Assembly: GCA_937120475.1 (NCBI GenBank)
Contig: CAKZJV010000007.1
Span: 2,558,068 to 2,622,067, forward strand
Direction of reading: 5' to 3'
Length of the DNA: 64,000 bases
DNA from: an uncultured Cryomorphaceae bacterium
GTDB lineage: Bacteria > Bacteroidota > Bacteroidia > Flavobacteriales > Schleiferiaceae
Shown: in pieces, positions 1 through 8,569 of the stretch
How positions within the stretch are numbered: position 1 is the stretch's first letter
How the letters are laid out: every line of letters starts with the position of its first letter
Program-made: the position numbers and the translations under genes
The notes under the pieces: model-generated
Database searches by the model: none
Seen by the model: only the letters and a program-made list of their open reading frames with translations
Told to the model about the DNA's origin: nothing

Positions 1-1516
1 TAGCCATATCAATACCGTAGCAATCGGGGTAGCGAATTTGCGGGGCTGATGAAATTATCACAATCTTTTTGGGGCCGAGGCGGTCCAGTATGCCTAAAAT
101 ACTTTGCCTCAAAGTAGTGCCCCGTACAATGCTATCGTCAATAACCACCAGGTTATCATCGGGTTTTACGGTTTCGTAGGTAATGTCGTAAACATGTGAA
201 ACCAAGTCGTCACGGCTGCTGTCTTCCGTAATGAAAGTGCGCATTTTAACGTCCTTCCAGGCAATTTTTTCCACACGGGGGCGAATAGAGAGTAACTCTT
301 CCAGCTTTTGGCTATCCAGTTCGCCTTCATGCTTTAATATTTTATCGCGCTTTACCCGGTTGAGGTAAGTTTCCATACCCTTTACCATACCGTAAAAGGA
401 TATTTCAGCGGTATTGGGAATAAAGGAAAAGACCGTGTGGCGCAGGTCGTGATCCACTTCTTCCAAAATGGCCGGACAAACCCGTTGGCCGAGCTCAATG
501 CGTTCGCGGTAAATGTCAGAATCATTGCCGCGTGAAAAGTAAATGCGTTCAAAGGAGCAGGCTTTGCGCTCCAAAGGTTTACGGATTTGTTCCAGCGAGG
601 CCTTGCCACTCTTCTTAATTATCAAGGCGTGGCCGGGCGTTACTTCCTTAATCTCCTTAAAGGGAACATTAAAGGCGGTTTGAATAACCGGGCGTTCCGA
701 GGCCACTACGGTTACTTCATCATCATCGTAAAAGAAGGCGGGGCGAATGCCGGAAGGGTCGCGTAATACAAAAGCGTCCCCATGACCAAATAAACCCGCC
801 ATGGCGTAGCCACCGTCCCATTTTTTGGCACTTTTACGTAAAATCTTGGCGATATTCAGCTCATCGGCAATATGCTGGCTGATGTCTTTTTTGGCTAAAC
901 CGCTTTTTTTGTATTTGCGATAAAGCTTTTCGTTCTGTTCATCTAAAAAGTGGCCGATCTTTTCCAGTATGGTTACCGTGTCAGCTTTTTCCTTGGGGTG
1001 CTGGCCCAGGTCAACCAGGTGGCTGAACAACTCATCTACGTTGGTCATGTTAAAGTTACCGGCCAGTATGAGGTTGCGGGTTACCCAGTTATTTTGCCGC
1101 AAAAAGGGGTGGCATTGCTCAATAGAATTACCTCCATAGGTGCCATAACGCAGGTGCCCCAGGTACAACTCCCCTACGTAGGGCAGGTTTTGCTTTAACC
1201 AGGCCGGGTCTTTCAGTTTTTCACGATCCTCACCAATACCATCGTTGATGCGCTCGTTCACGCGTTGAAAGAGATCCTGAATAGGGGTTTTGTCGTTGGA
1301 GCGGTAGCGACTTATGTAGCGCGTTCCGGGGGGCATATCCAGCTTAATGTTGGCCAGCCCTGCACCGTCCTGCCCACGGTTGTGCTGTTTCTCCATAAGC
1401 AGGTACATTTTATTAACCCCGTACAGGGCTGTACCGTACTTTTCCAGGTAGTAATCCAGTGGTTTTTTGAGTCGCACAAGTGCTATTCCGCACTCGTGTT
1501 TAATGGCATCGCTCAT
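1..1516 (-). CDS. purF: Amidophosphoribosyltransferase (PurF family), 3' end cut off
   Basis: My own translation of the minus strand gives 505 codons from the ATG at 1514-1516 to the window edge. The family makes phosphoribosylamine from PRPP and glutamine, the first step of purine synthesis. An N-terminal nucleophile glutaminase domain starts at Cys9 after an eight-residue propeptide (MSDAIKHE-CG), followed by a QHNRGQDGAG block and GHLRYGTYGG. The phosphoribosyltransferase PRPP loop is VVIDDSIVRGTT at about 457-468. The form is longer than the classic 470-500 residues: linkers are inserted, and about 100 or more C-terminal residues probably lie outside the window. The classic PDSS-type segment reads PNTAEISFYG here. 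Bacteroidota often carry such a long, divergent PurF form, so its activity as the main PurF is inferred. It lies downstream of the kynurenine genes on the same strand. Confidence 0.9.
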   Translation of the reverse strand, partial: MSDAIKHECGIALVRLKKPLDYYLEKYGTALYGVNKMYLLMEKQHNRGQDGAGLANIKLDMPPGTRYISRYRSNDKTPIQDLFQRVNERINDGIGEDREKLKDPAWLKQNLPYVGELYLGHLRYGTYGGNSIEQCHPFLRQNNWVTRNLILAGNFNMTNVDELFSHLVDLGQHPKEKADTVTILEKIGHFLDEQNEKLYRKYKKSGLAKKDISQHIADELNIAKILRKSAKKWDGGYAMAGLFGHGDAFVLRDPSGIRPAFFYDDDEVTVVASERPVIQTAFNVPFKEIKEVTPGHALIIKKSGKASLEQIRKPLERKACSFERIYFSRGNDSDIYRERIELGQRVCPAILEEVDHDLRHTVFSFIPNTAEISFYGMVKGMETYLNRVKRDKILKHEGELDSQKLEELLSIRPRVEKIAWKDVKMRTFITEDSSRDDLVSHVYDITYETVKPDDNLVVIDDSIVRGTTLRQSILGILDRLGPKKIVIISSAPQIRYPDCYGIDMA

Positions 1517-1550
1517 GAAGAAAACTCCTTACTTGGGTGAGCTTGCAAAT

Positions 1551-2603
1551 TTACGGGTTTTTAGTCACCCTTTCTTCCGCTTTATTGGAGTTATCTATAG
1601 TGAAACGGCTTTTATCAATGTTCAACCATTCTAGGGTGGAGTTACAGAAGATGTCTTCCACCACGGATGGGTCCAAGTTCATTTCGTTAATAAACTGTCC
1701 TATTTCCAGGTCGCCTAGCGGAAAGGGATAGTCGGAACCCAGGGTTACCCTTTTAGAGCCTTGCATATCCAGTATGTATTGCAACATTTTGGGGTCATGG
1801 GTAATACAGTCCACCCAAAAATCACCGATGTAAGCCCGTGGATTTACGTTGTTATGGATGGCCACCAGGTCCGGGCGGCAATTAAAACCATGCTCCACCC
1901 GGCCAATGGTAGGTAAAAAAGAGCCTCCGGCATGGGAAAAGCATACCCTTAGTTGCGGCAATTTTTCAAATACACCACCGAATATCATCGAACAAACGGC
2001 CCGGGAAGTTTCGGCAGGCATACCTACCAGCCAGGGAAGCCAGTATTTACGCATGCTTTCCATGCCCATCATATTCCAGGGGTGCACCATCACGGCCATG
2101 TCCAACTCCTGGCAAGCCTCGAATATGGGGAAAAACTCGGGTTCGCTGAGGTTCTTATCGTTAATATTGGAACCGATCTGCACACCTAACAGACCGATTT
2201 CCTTGCAACGTTCCAATTCTTTAATGGCCTCTTCGGCATCTTGCATAGGAAGTGTACCTAAGCCTAAATAATTTTGAGGGTAATCGTGACACAACCGGGC
2301 AATGTCATCGTTGAGGTATTCCGCCAGGGCACGGGTGTCACGCGCCTTAGCCCAATAGGAAAACATAACCGGTATCGTACACACTACCTGTACCTGGGTA
2401 TCAAACTTCTGGTAATCTTTAATACGTATTTCAGGGTCCCAACAATTGGGTTGTATCCGCCTGAAAAACTTATCGCCCTGCATCATGTTGGCAGAGCCAT
2501 CGGCATTATGGATCAGGTGTATAAACTCTCCGTACCCGAATTTTTCCGCAAAATTGGGAAGTTTTTTGGGCAGGATGTGGGTGTGCATGTCAATCTTCAG
2601 CAT
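1551..2603 (-). CDS. 2-amino-3-carboxymuconate-6-semialdehyde decarboxylase (ACMSD)
   Basis: Amidohydrolase-superfamily zinc enzyme (350 residues; family about 335) that decarboxylates ACMS, diverting the kynurenine pathway away from quinolinate and NAD towards 2-aminomuconate semialdehyde. The metal and catalytic set is complete: H7 and H9 in DMHTH, H174 in MVHPWN, H224 in CFSHAGGS and D291 in TLGSDYP. These match the known ACMSD ligand pattern closely, including the spacing. It follows the 3-hydroxyanthranilate dioxygenase gene by 16 bp, and that enzyme makes its substrate, so the two form a functional pair. The ATG at 2603 is preceded by a -7-like box (2608-2615). The C-terminal 25 residues are polar and probably not part of the fold. 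Cytoplasmic. Confidence 0.93.
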   Translation of the reverse strand: MLKIDMHTHILPKKLPNFAEKFGYGEFIHLIHNADGSANMMQGDKFFRRIQPNCWDPEIRIKDYQKFDTQVQVVCTIPVMFSYWAKARDTRALAEYLNDDIARLCHDYPQNYLGLGTLPMQDAEEAIKELERCKEIGLLGVQIGSNINDKNLSEPEFFPIFEACQELDMAVMVHPWNMMGMESMRKYWLPWLVGMPAETSRAVCSMIFGGVFEKLPQLRVCFSHAGGSFLPTIGRVEHGFNCRPDLVAIHNNVNPRAYIGDFWVDCITHDPKMLQYILDMQGSKRVTLGSDYPFPLGDLEIGQFINEMNLDPSVVEDIFCNSTLEWLNIDKSRFTIDNSNKAEERVTKNP

Positions 2604-2607
2604 ACTG

Positions 2608-2615
2608 CAAAATTA
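2608..2615 (-). promoter_or_regulatory. -7 box TAATTTTG 4 nt before the ACMSD start
   Basis: A perfect TAnnTTTG box lies between the stop of the dioxygenase gene and the ACMSD ATG, with only CAGT between box and ATG. No good -33 TTG was found at the expected distance. If active it would give a leaderless or nearly leaderless mRNA. Chance occurrence cannot be excluded because the gene also fits in an operon. Confidence 0.35.
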
Positions 2616-2619
2616 GGGA

Positions 2620-3150
2620 TTAACCGCTAAAGCGCTCATCGGCTTCCATCACTTGGCCGCAGTTATCGCAGGTTCGCATTTCCTCGGAATTGTAAAATTC
2701 CTTAAAGCGGGGCAAAAAGTCTTTTTCAATGTTTTCCAGCGGAAAGAAGGTTTCATGCAGCTTATGGTTGCAATTATCACAAAACCACATCAAGCCATCG
2801 GTATGTTGGCCTTCACGCACCCTTTCCACCACCAGGCCTATGGAGCCGGCCTCGCGAATGGGCGAGTGGGGAACTTTGGGTGGTAATAAAAACATATCGC
2901 CCGGCCCCAGCTTCATTTCCACGGCTTTACCGTTTTCCTGGATTTTTACCGTAATGTGACCCTCCAACTGGTAAAAAAGCTCTTCGGTTTCATTGTAGTG
3001 ATAATCTTTTCGGGCATTGGGGCCGCCTACAATCATTACTATATAGTCGGTACCTTCGGGATAGAGATTTTTGTTACCTACCGGGGGTTTTAATAAGTCG
3101 CGGTTATCCTCAATCCATTGTTGAAGGTTAAAGGGTTTTGCTATGGCCAT
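2620..3150 (-). CDS. 3-hydroxyanthranilate 3,4-dioxygenase
   Basis: Cupin-fold non-heme Fe(II) extradiol dioxygenase (176 residues) that opens the ring of 3-hydroxyanthranilate to give ACMS. Iron ligands H51, E57 and H95 are present with family spacing, as are the substrate-binding arginines R47 and R99 and the acidic E109. The C-terminal rubredoxin-like metal site of the bacterial enzymes is kept as two CxxC pairs (C124/C127 and C161/C164). It is the first gene of a minus-strand run with ACMSD and probably purF. No kynureninase or kynurenine monooxygenase gene is in the window, so the upstream steps must be encoded elsewhere. Starts at the ATG at 3148-3150. Confidence 0.95.
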   Translation of the reverse strand: MAIAKPFNLQQWIEDNRDLLKPPVGNKNLYPEGTDYIVMIVGGPNARKDYHYNETEELFYQLEGHITVKIQENGKAVEMKLGPGDMFLLPPKVPHSPIREAGSIGLVVERVREGQHTDGLMWFCDNCNHKLHETFFPLENIEKDFLPRFKEFYNSEEMRTCDNCGQVMEADERFSG

Positions 3151-3168
3151 ACATTATTGGGTTTGCCA

Positions 3169-3200
3169 CTAAGGTAGAAAAGAAAGCTTGTATCGAACAA
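3169..3200 (-). promoter_or_regulatory. Candidate promoter of the kynurenine genes, with an inverted repeat
   Basis: On the minus strand a TTG (3200-3198) is followed after 21 nt by TACCTTAG (3176-3169), one mismatch from TAnnTTTG. The -33 region overlaps an imperfect inverted repeat, GCTTG-N7-CAAGC (3186-3202), in the 111-bp divergent spacer shared with the aldo/keto reductase. The repeat could be an operator; this is inference. Confidence 0.4.
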
Positions 3201-3261
3201 GCCTTCCCCGGCTGGGGTTCAGTAAAAACTTATCTTTCAAACAAGTAAATCTACACGCAAT

Positions 3262-4254
3262 ATGAATTACAGAAATTTAGGAAGGTCTGGCTTGCGAGTA
3301 AGTGAACTGAGCTTTGGCTCGTGGATCACTTTCGGCAACCAGATTAATTCCGACACCTCCAAAGAGCTGATGAAAACGGCTTATGATGCCGGGATCAACT
3401 TTTTTGACAATGCCGAACTGTATGCCGAGGGGCGCAGTGAGGAAGTGATGGGTAAAATATTGAAAGATTTTGGGTGGAGGCGTGATTCGTACATCCTTTC
3501 GTCCAAAGCTTTTTTTGGGATTAAGGGTCTGAAGGATTCCAAACCCACCCAAAAAGGAAATAATCGCAAACACCTCACCGAAGCATGCCACCAGGCTTTG
3601 GAAAGATTACAAGTAGAATACCTGGACCTTTTCTTTTGCCACCGGCCGGATAAACTGACACCCATTGAAGAAACGGTGCGAACCATGAATACGCTTATTG
3701 AGCAAGGCAAGATTTTTTACTGGGGAACCAGCGAATGGAGTGCCCAGGAAATTATGGAGGCCCACATGGTAGCGAGAGAGCATCATTTGATTGGACCCAC
3801 TATGGAGCAGCCCCAATACAATATGATGTGGCGTGATAAAATGGAAAACGAGTTTTTACAGATATTCAAAACGGTGGGAATGGGAACCACCGTATGGTCG
3901 CCCCTGGCCAGTGGTTTGTTAACCGGGAAGTACAACGATGGTATTCCGGATGATGCTCGCCTGAACCGGGGTGAGCTCAGCTGGTTGAAAGACCGTAGCC
4001 TGGTAGAAGAAAACATTGAAAAAGTGCGGAAACTAACTGCTCTGGCGAAGGAGTTAGGCCTTTCCATGCCGCTGTTGGCGTTGGCCTGGTGCCTGAAAAA
4101 TGAAAACGTGAGCACGGTGATTTTAGGGGCCTCCAAAACGCTTCAGTTGGAAGAAAACCTGAAAGCTTCGGAGGCCAAAGAAAAGCTGACCGATGAGGTG
4201 ATGGTAAAGATCGAATCCATTTTGGATAACCAACCGGAGTTGCCACCTTTTTAG
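3262..4254 (+). CDS. Aldo/keto reductase, potassium-channel beta-subunit-like subfamily
   Basis: A 330-residue NADPH-dependent oxidoreductase with an (alpha/beta)8 fold. The N-terminus (MNYRNLGRSGLRVSELSFG) is typical of the Kv-beta/YghZ-like branch. The catalytic tetrad can be read as D49, Y54, K82 and H127 (in FFCHRPD). The C-terminal cofactor-binding part is present (VSTVILGASKTLQLEENL). The physiological substrate cannot be told from sequence. It is transcribed away from the 3-hydroxyanthranilate dioxygenase gene, so a link to the semialdehydes of the kynurenine branch is possible but unproven. Its stop codon overlaps the end of the convergent cupin gene by 4 bp. Confidence 0.9.
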   Translation: MNYRNLGRSGLRVSELSFGSWITFGNQINSDTSKELMKTAYDAGINFFDNAELYAEGRSEEVMGKILKDFGWRRDSYILSSKAFFGIKGLKDSKPTQKGNNRKHLTEACHQALERLQVEYLDLFFCHRPDKLTPIEETVRTMNTLIEQGKIFYWGTSEWSAQEIMEAHMVAREHHLIGPTMEQPQYNMMWRDKMENEFLQIFKTVGMGTTVWSPLASGLLTGKYNDGIPDDARLNRGELSWLKDRSLVEENIEKVRKLTALAKELGLSMPLLALAWCLKNENVSTVILGASKTLQLEENLKASEAKEKLTDEVMVKIESILDNQPELPPF

Positions 4255-4763
4255 CGGGTCAGTTGGTGGATGATCTTTTCGTGCTGAGGAAATTCAGCTA
4301 GCAACTGATCCCTTTCCGCCATTTCAAAATCGGCAAAGTCAAAACCGGGGGCTACGGTGCAACCCACCAGGCACCATCCTTCGCTTGAAGTTAGCTGAGA
4401 ACCGAACCACACCCCGGCCGGTACGGTAGCCTGGAAAACTTCACCCGTCTCCAGGGAGGCGCCCAAACGGATTTCTTCGTATTCCCCATTGGGGTGGATC
4501 ATGGAAACAGTAATGCCGGAACCCTGGTAAAAGTGCCAGGTTTCATCGGACTGGATGCGGTGAAAAGCGGAAAAATTACCAGCCGTTAAAAGAAAATAGA
4601 TGGCGGTAGCAAAAGACCGCTCACCCCCAAAACGACCCGGTAGTGCAGAGTGGGCAATATTTTCTTTGGAGCGATAGGTTTCGCGGTAGAAGCCACCTTC
4701 AGGGTGGGGCTGTAAGTCCAGTTTTTGAACCCAGTAAGAGTAATCTTTTATGGAGGCCGTCAT
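4251..4763 (-). CDS. Cupin-superfamily protein, DUF985 type
   Basis: About 170 residues with the DUF985 (Cupin_5) signature: an early LQPHPEGGFYRETYRS block, then an AIYFLLTAGNFSAFHRIQSDETWHFYQG-type stretch whose His and Glu lie where cupins hold a metal or substrate, and an APGFDFADFEMA block near the end. The reaction is not established for the family, so no function is assigned. I place the start at the ATG at 4761-4763; a TTG two codons upstream (4769) is also possible. A -7 box lies at 4784-4791. Convergent with the aldo/keto reductase, divergent from the helicase. Confidence 0.85.
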   Translation of the reverse strand: MTASIKDYSYWVQKLDLQPHPEGGFYRETYRSKENIAHSALPGRFGGERSFATAIYFLLTAGNFSAFHRIQSDETWHFYQGSGITVSMIHPNGEYEEIRLGASLETGEVFQATVPAGVWFGSQLTSSEGWCLVGCTVAPGFDFADFEMAERDQLLAEFPQHEKIIHQLTR

Positions 4764-4783
4764 TTTCAATTGCGCTTTGCGAT

Positions 4784-4791
4784 CAAAATTA
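4784..4791 (-). promoter_or_regulatory. -7 box TAATTTTG for the cupin gene
   Basis: Perfect TAnnTTTG on the minus strand, 20 nt before the ATG at 4763. No clear -33 TTG was identified. It lies in the short spacer between the divergent cupin and helicase genes. Confidence 0.35.
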
Positions 4792-4818
4792 CAGGATCAG
4801 ACTTATATTGAGCGTATC

Positions 4819-7245
4819 ATGAGTTTTACCAAAGCCGAAAAGTGGTTTAAAAGCAAAAAGTGGCGGGTTTTTCCCTTTCAGGAAGAGGCCTGGCAAGCCT
4901 ATGCCGATGGTTTTTCCGGCATTGTAAATGCGCCCACCGGCAGTGGTAAAACCTATTCGCTACTGTTGCCCATCTTGCTCTCCGCCAAAAAGAATGCAAG
5001 TGATAAAGGGGTAAAAGCGATTTGGATTACACCCATCCGGGCTTTGTCCAAAGAGATAAAACAATCCGCTGAGCGGGCCATTGAAGGGATGCAACTGAAC
5101 TGGACGGTGGGTGTACGAACGGGCGATACCAGCACCGCAGAGCGCAACCGCCAGAAAAAGCAAATGCCCGACTTGCTCATCACCACTCCCGAAAGCCTGC
5201 ACTTGCTCTTGTCCACCAAGGGCTACCCCAAAATATTCAAGCACCTAGCGGCTGTGGTGGTGGACGAATGGCATGAACTCATGGGCTCCAAGCGGGCCGT
5301 ACAAATGGAGCTGGCTTTATCGCGCTTAAAGGCGATGCAAACGGGTTTACGGGTTTGGGGAATTTCGGCCACCATCGGCAATATGGAGGAGGCTATGGAA
5401 GTATTGCAGGGTTTGGAGGTTGAAGGTTCAAAGCGAAAGGTAATAAAGGCCGATATTAAGAAGGAGGTAGAGGTTGAAACCATTTTACCGGATCAGGTGG
5501 AAACCTTACCGTGGGCGGGTCACCTGGGCATTCGCATGCTGAAAAAGGTGATTCCGGTTATTGAAGCCAGTGAAAGCACGCTCATTTTTACCAATACCCG
5601 TTCGCAAGCCGAAATCTGGTATCAGCGGTTGCTAGAGGTAGCCCCCGATTTGGCCGGGGTTATCGCCATGCACCACGGTTCCATTAGCCGTGATTTGCGC
5701 TTTTGGGTGGAAGATGCCCTATACACCGGCCAGTTGAAAGTGGTGGTGTGCACTTCGAGCCTGGATCTGGGGGTGGACTTTCGCCCGGTGGAATGTGTTA
5801 TACAAGTGGGTAGCCCAAAGGGTGTGGCGCGCTTTCTTCAGCGGGCCGGACGCAGTGGCCACCGCCCGGGGGCGGTAAGCCGTATCTATTTTGTGCCTAC
5901 CCATACCCTGGAACTGGTGGAGGCGGCTGCTCTCAGGCAGGCCATCAAGGAAGATTTGATGGAAAACCGTATTCCTTACATCCGTTCTTTTGATGTATTG
6001 ATACAGTATATGATTACCCTGGCCGTATCGGAGGGTTTTGAAGCCAAAGCACTGCTGGATGAGGTTCGGCAAACCTTCTCGTTTCAGTCCGTTTCGGATG
6101 AAGAGTGGCAGTGGTGCCTGGATTTTATTACCAGCGGTGGTAAATCTCTTTCCGGTTACGATGAATTTCACAAAGTGGAAAGGGAAGACGGGCTTTACAA
6201 GGTTACCAGTCGCAGAACGGCCCAGCGGCATCGTATGAGCATGGGCACCATTGTGAGCGATGCCATGATCAAGGTGAAATTTCAGTCTGGGGGATTTTTA
6301 GGAACTATTGAAGAGTGGTTTGTGACCAAACTCAAACCGGGTGATGTATTCTGGTTTGCCGGACGTAACCTCGAGCTGATCCGCATAAAAGGAATGGAGG
6401 CCCAGGTACGGCTTTCCAATTCAAAAAGCGGAAAGGTCCCCAGCTGGCAAGGCGGGCGAATGCCCTTATCGGCCAAAATGGGGGCCATGCTCAGGCGTAA
6501 AATGAACGAAGCTTTTATTACCGACCGGGAAGATCCGGAATTGCGACTGATAGAGCCGCTGTGGCAGTTGCAAAAAGAACGTTCGGTAATCCCCAGGGAT
6601 GGAGAATTCCTGATTGAAAAATTTCAAAGCAAAGAAGGGTATCACGTTTTCTTTTATCCCTTTGAAGGCCGCCTGGTACACGAGGGTATGGCCACTTTGC
6701 TGGCGTACCGTATTTCACTTTTTAAACCCCTTACTTTTTCCATCGCCATGAATGATTATGGGTTCGAGTTACTGGCTTCCTCTTCCATTCCTATTGAGGA
6801 GGCCTTGGACTCCGATATTTTTACGCTGGCTGACCTGCGGGAAGATATTATGCAAAGTGTGAATGCCGTGGAAATGGCGCGCAGGCGTTTTCGCGATATT
6901 GCCAGTATTGCCGGCTTGGTATTTACCGGTTATCCGGGCCAGCCGGTTAAGGACAAACACTTACAATCATCCACGCAATTGATTTTTAATGTATTCCAGG
7001 ATTACGAACCAGATAATTTACTGTTGCAGCAGGCCTACGAGGAAGCCCTTGATTTTCAACTGGAGGAAGGCCGTTTAAGGATGGCTTTGGAACGAATTCA
7101 TGAGCAGGAAATTATTATAAAAACCCTGGAGGCACCTTCCCCGTTTTCCTTCCCGATCATGGTAGATCGTTTATCGCGTGAGCGGCTCAGTTCAGAGAGT
7201 ATGGAAGAACGGGTTCAGAAAATGAAAATGGAGTGGGAGGACTGA
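4819..7245 (+). CDS. Ligase-associated DEXH-box DNA helicase (Lhr-like)
   Basis: Superfamily 2 helicase of 808 residues. Motif I is APTGSGKT (Lys44), motif II is the DEXH variant DEWH at 149-152, motif III is SATIG, and the second RecA domain has TSSLDLGVDF and QRAGRSGH (motifs V and VI). A long C-terminal extension follows, as in Lhr-type enzymes. This subfamily normally sits beside an ATP-dependent DNA ligase, a metallo-beta-lactamase-fold exonuclease and a phosphoesterase, and is thought to act in DNA repair. None of these partners is next to it here. I chose the ATG at 4819 (MSFTKAEKWF) over an upstream ATG at 4750, because the longer form would overlap the divergent cupin gene and adds residues unlike the family. 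Confidence 0.92.
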   Translation: MSFTKAEKWFKSKKWRVFPFQEEAWQAYADGFSGIVNAPTGSGKTYSLLLPILLSAKKNASDKGVKAIWITPIRALSKEIKQSAERAIEGMQLNWTVGVRTGDTSTAERNRQKKQMPDLLITTPESLHLLLSTKGYPKIFKHLAAVVVDEWHELMGSKRAVQMELALSRLKAMQTGLRVWGISATIGNMEEAMEVLQGLEVEGSKRKVIKADIKKEVEVETILPDQVETLPWAGHLGIRMLKKVIPVIEASESTLIFTNTRSQAEIWYQRLLEVAPDLAGVIAMHHGSISRDLRFWVEDALYTGQLKVVVCTSSLDLGVDFRPVECVIQVGSPKGVARFLQRAGRSGHRPGAVSRIYFVPTHTLELVEAAALRQAIKEDLMENRIPYIRSFDVLIQYMITLAVSEGFEAKALLDEVRQTFSFQSVSDEEWQWCLDFITSGGKSLSGYDEFHKVEREDGLYKVTSRRTAQRHRMSMGTIVSDAMIKVKFQSGGFLGTIEEWFVTKLKPGDVFWFAGRNLELIRIKGMEAQVRLSNSKSGKVPSWQGGRMPLSAKMGAMLRRKMNEAFITDREDPELRLIEPLWQLQKERSVIPRDGEFLIEKFQSKEGYHVFFYPFEGRLVHEGMATLLAYRISLFKPLTFSIAMNDYGFELLASSSIPIEEALDSDIFTLADLREDIMQSVNAVEMARRRFRDIASIAGLVFTGYPGQPVKDKHLQSSTQLIFNVFQDYEPDNLLLQQAYEEALDFQLEEGRLRMALERIHEQEIIIKTLEAPSPFSFPIMVDRLSRERLSSESMEERVQKMKMEWED

Positions 7246-7500
7246 AAAATTTGCGATGAAACAGTTACTAAATGGCGGGAATTTTCAAGCAAAAATTTCG
7301 TGAGAATGCAGACAGCTACTTTGCAGGACCTTAACTTTTTTCGTTTGGGAATTTAAAAGGTTCAATACCCGCTTTCTCAAATCACTTACTATTTCGCGGC
7401 TACCGGCCCCAGTGTGTTTTTGATACTTTTAACGCGATGGGTAACATCCGCAGTAGCCGAAAGCGTATATAGTAGGCAAAATTTGAAACTTAATTAATCT

Positions 7501-8511
7501 ATGAAAAAATCAATCCTGGCAATCGTTGCGATTGCCACAACCTTAGCCTGTTCTAAAGAGGTGCAAAATCAACAACAACCTGATCGCAACCAAAAAAAAG
7601 AACAACAAAGTCAACCTTATTCCACCTATGAAACCTTTAGCCTTCCCCCTGAGGATGAAATGGCCGATATTTTTGAAAGCTTCCTAACGGAGGATGCCGA
7701 AAACATCAATGGTTCCTACAGCATCAACGAAGCGATATGGATGCTGGAAGGCTCTACGAATTATTATTTCAGAAAGAAGCTTTTTGGATATGATGAAGTG
7801 GAGATGACTGCTCACAGCTATGATCTTAACTTGGTAGATAACACCGTTGAGGCGGTTGATATTAAACTGGTATCCGAAGGACTGGTAAGTGAGATCATTA
7901 GTGAAATAGGGAGTGAGTCTAACGCCTTGCAGGTGGCAGACGTAAGAGTACTCGATTTAAGTGAAGGTGGTATCAGCATCGAGGTGCTGGTTTATGTGGC
8001 ACGGAATATCAGCTACTTTCCCACCACTCTTCCCACTAATGCCACAGCGGGTCGTGATTCCTATTCCAGTATTGACTGTTATGGCAACACTACCCCCAAT
8101 TCCGGATTTGATTACACGGAGAAGTTAGCCTACAACAAAGTGTTGAATAATTCAGACATTCCTTACCACTTGTATCATTACGGTGTTAATGTAGTATCCT
8201 ATAAGGATGATTATGCGTATGGCCCGCCTAACGTGGACGGAAGTTATATCTATAACCGGATAAATGATATTTTCCCCGGTAACGGTAGTTCTGCTTGTGT
8301 AGAGGCTAACGAGATAAATGGCTACAGGGACCAGGCCTATGCGGATGCCACCGGCCTTTTAAATTCCGGTGAGCATGTATTTGTATTGGACATGGAATGG
8401 GATGCCTACTTATGCGGTGGTTGTTCCAGCCTGTTTTGGAGATATCACGAAATAAAAACAGGAGATGTAGCTTACCACAGTGCAGCTCCCGATTATGCAG
8501 CTTACTTTTAA
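7501..8511 (+). CDS. Uncharacterised lipoprotein
   Basis: 336 residues, family not recognised. The N-terminus MKKSILAIVAIATTLACSK is a lipoprotein signal with lipobox LAC (Cys17), followed by a Gln/Lys-rich linker (about 20-40). The remainder is acidic, with a Ser/Tyr/Asn-rich central part. Cysteines are few: one near the middle (SIDCYGN), one in SSACVE and a CGGC pair close to the end that could form a disulfide or metal site. The C-terminus is rich in His, Tyr and Ala. No T9SS sorting domain is seen, so it is probably anchored to a membrane by lipid. A 255-bp spacer precedes it and a strong hairpin terminator follows it. Confidence 0.8.
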   Translation: MKKSILAIVAIATTLACSKEVQNQQQPDRNQKKEQQSQPYSTYETFSLPPEDEMADIFESFLTEDAENINGSYSINEAIWMLEGSTNYYFRKKLFGYDEVEMTAHSYDLNLVDNTVEAVDIKLVSEGLVSEIISEIGSESNALQVADVRVLDLSEGGISIEVLVYVARNISYFPTTLPTNATAGRDSYSSIDCYGNTTPNSGFDYTEKLAYNKVLNNSDIPYHLYHYGVNVVSYKDDYAYGPPNVDGSYIYNRINDIFPGNGSSACVEANEINGYRDQAYADATGLLNSGEHVFVLDMEWDAYLCGGCSSLFWRYHEIKTGDVAYHSAAPDYAAYF

Positions 8512-8534
8512 AAGCTTATAATTTATAGATTTAG

Positions 8535-8567
8535 CAGGTTCTGGGTTTAAACCCAGAACCTGTTTTT
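8535..8567 (+). terminator. Perfect 28-bp palindrome plus T-tract
   Basis: CAGGTTCTGGGTTT and its exact complement abut with no loop spacer (8535-8562), followed by TTTTT (8563-8567). This is a strong intrinsic terminator for the upstream lipoprotein gene. The next start codon begins 8 nt after the palindrome (8570), so the hairpin also lies against the translation start of the next gene. Confidence 0.85.
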
Positions 8568-8569
8568 GT

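Noticed and set aside
4750-4818. Earlier helicase start at 4750
   Set aside because: It overlaps the cupin start and adds 23 residues unlike the helicase family; the ATG at 4819 gives the normal length and start.
7397-7459. Inverted repeat CGGCTAC/GTAGCCG in the spacer before the lipoprotein gene
   Set aside because: Seven bp with a loop of about 50 nt is weak; no promoter or T-run is linked to it.
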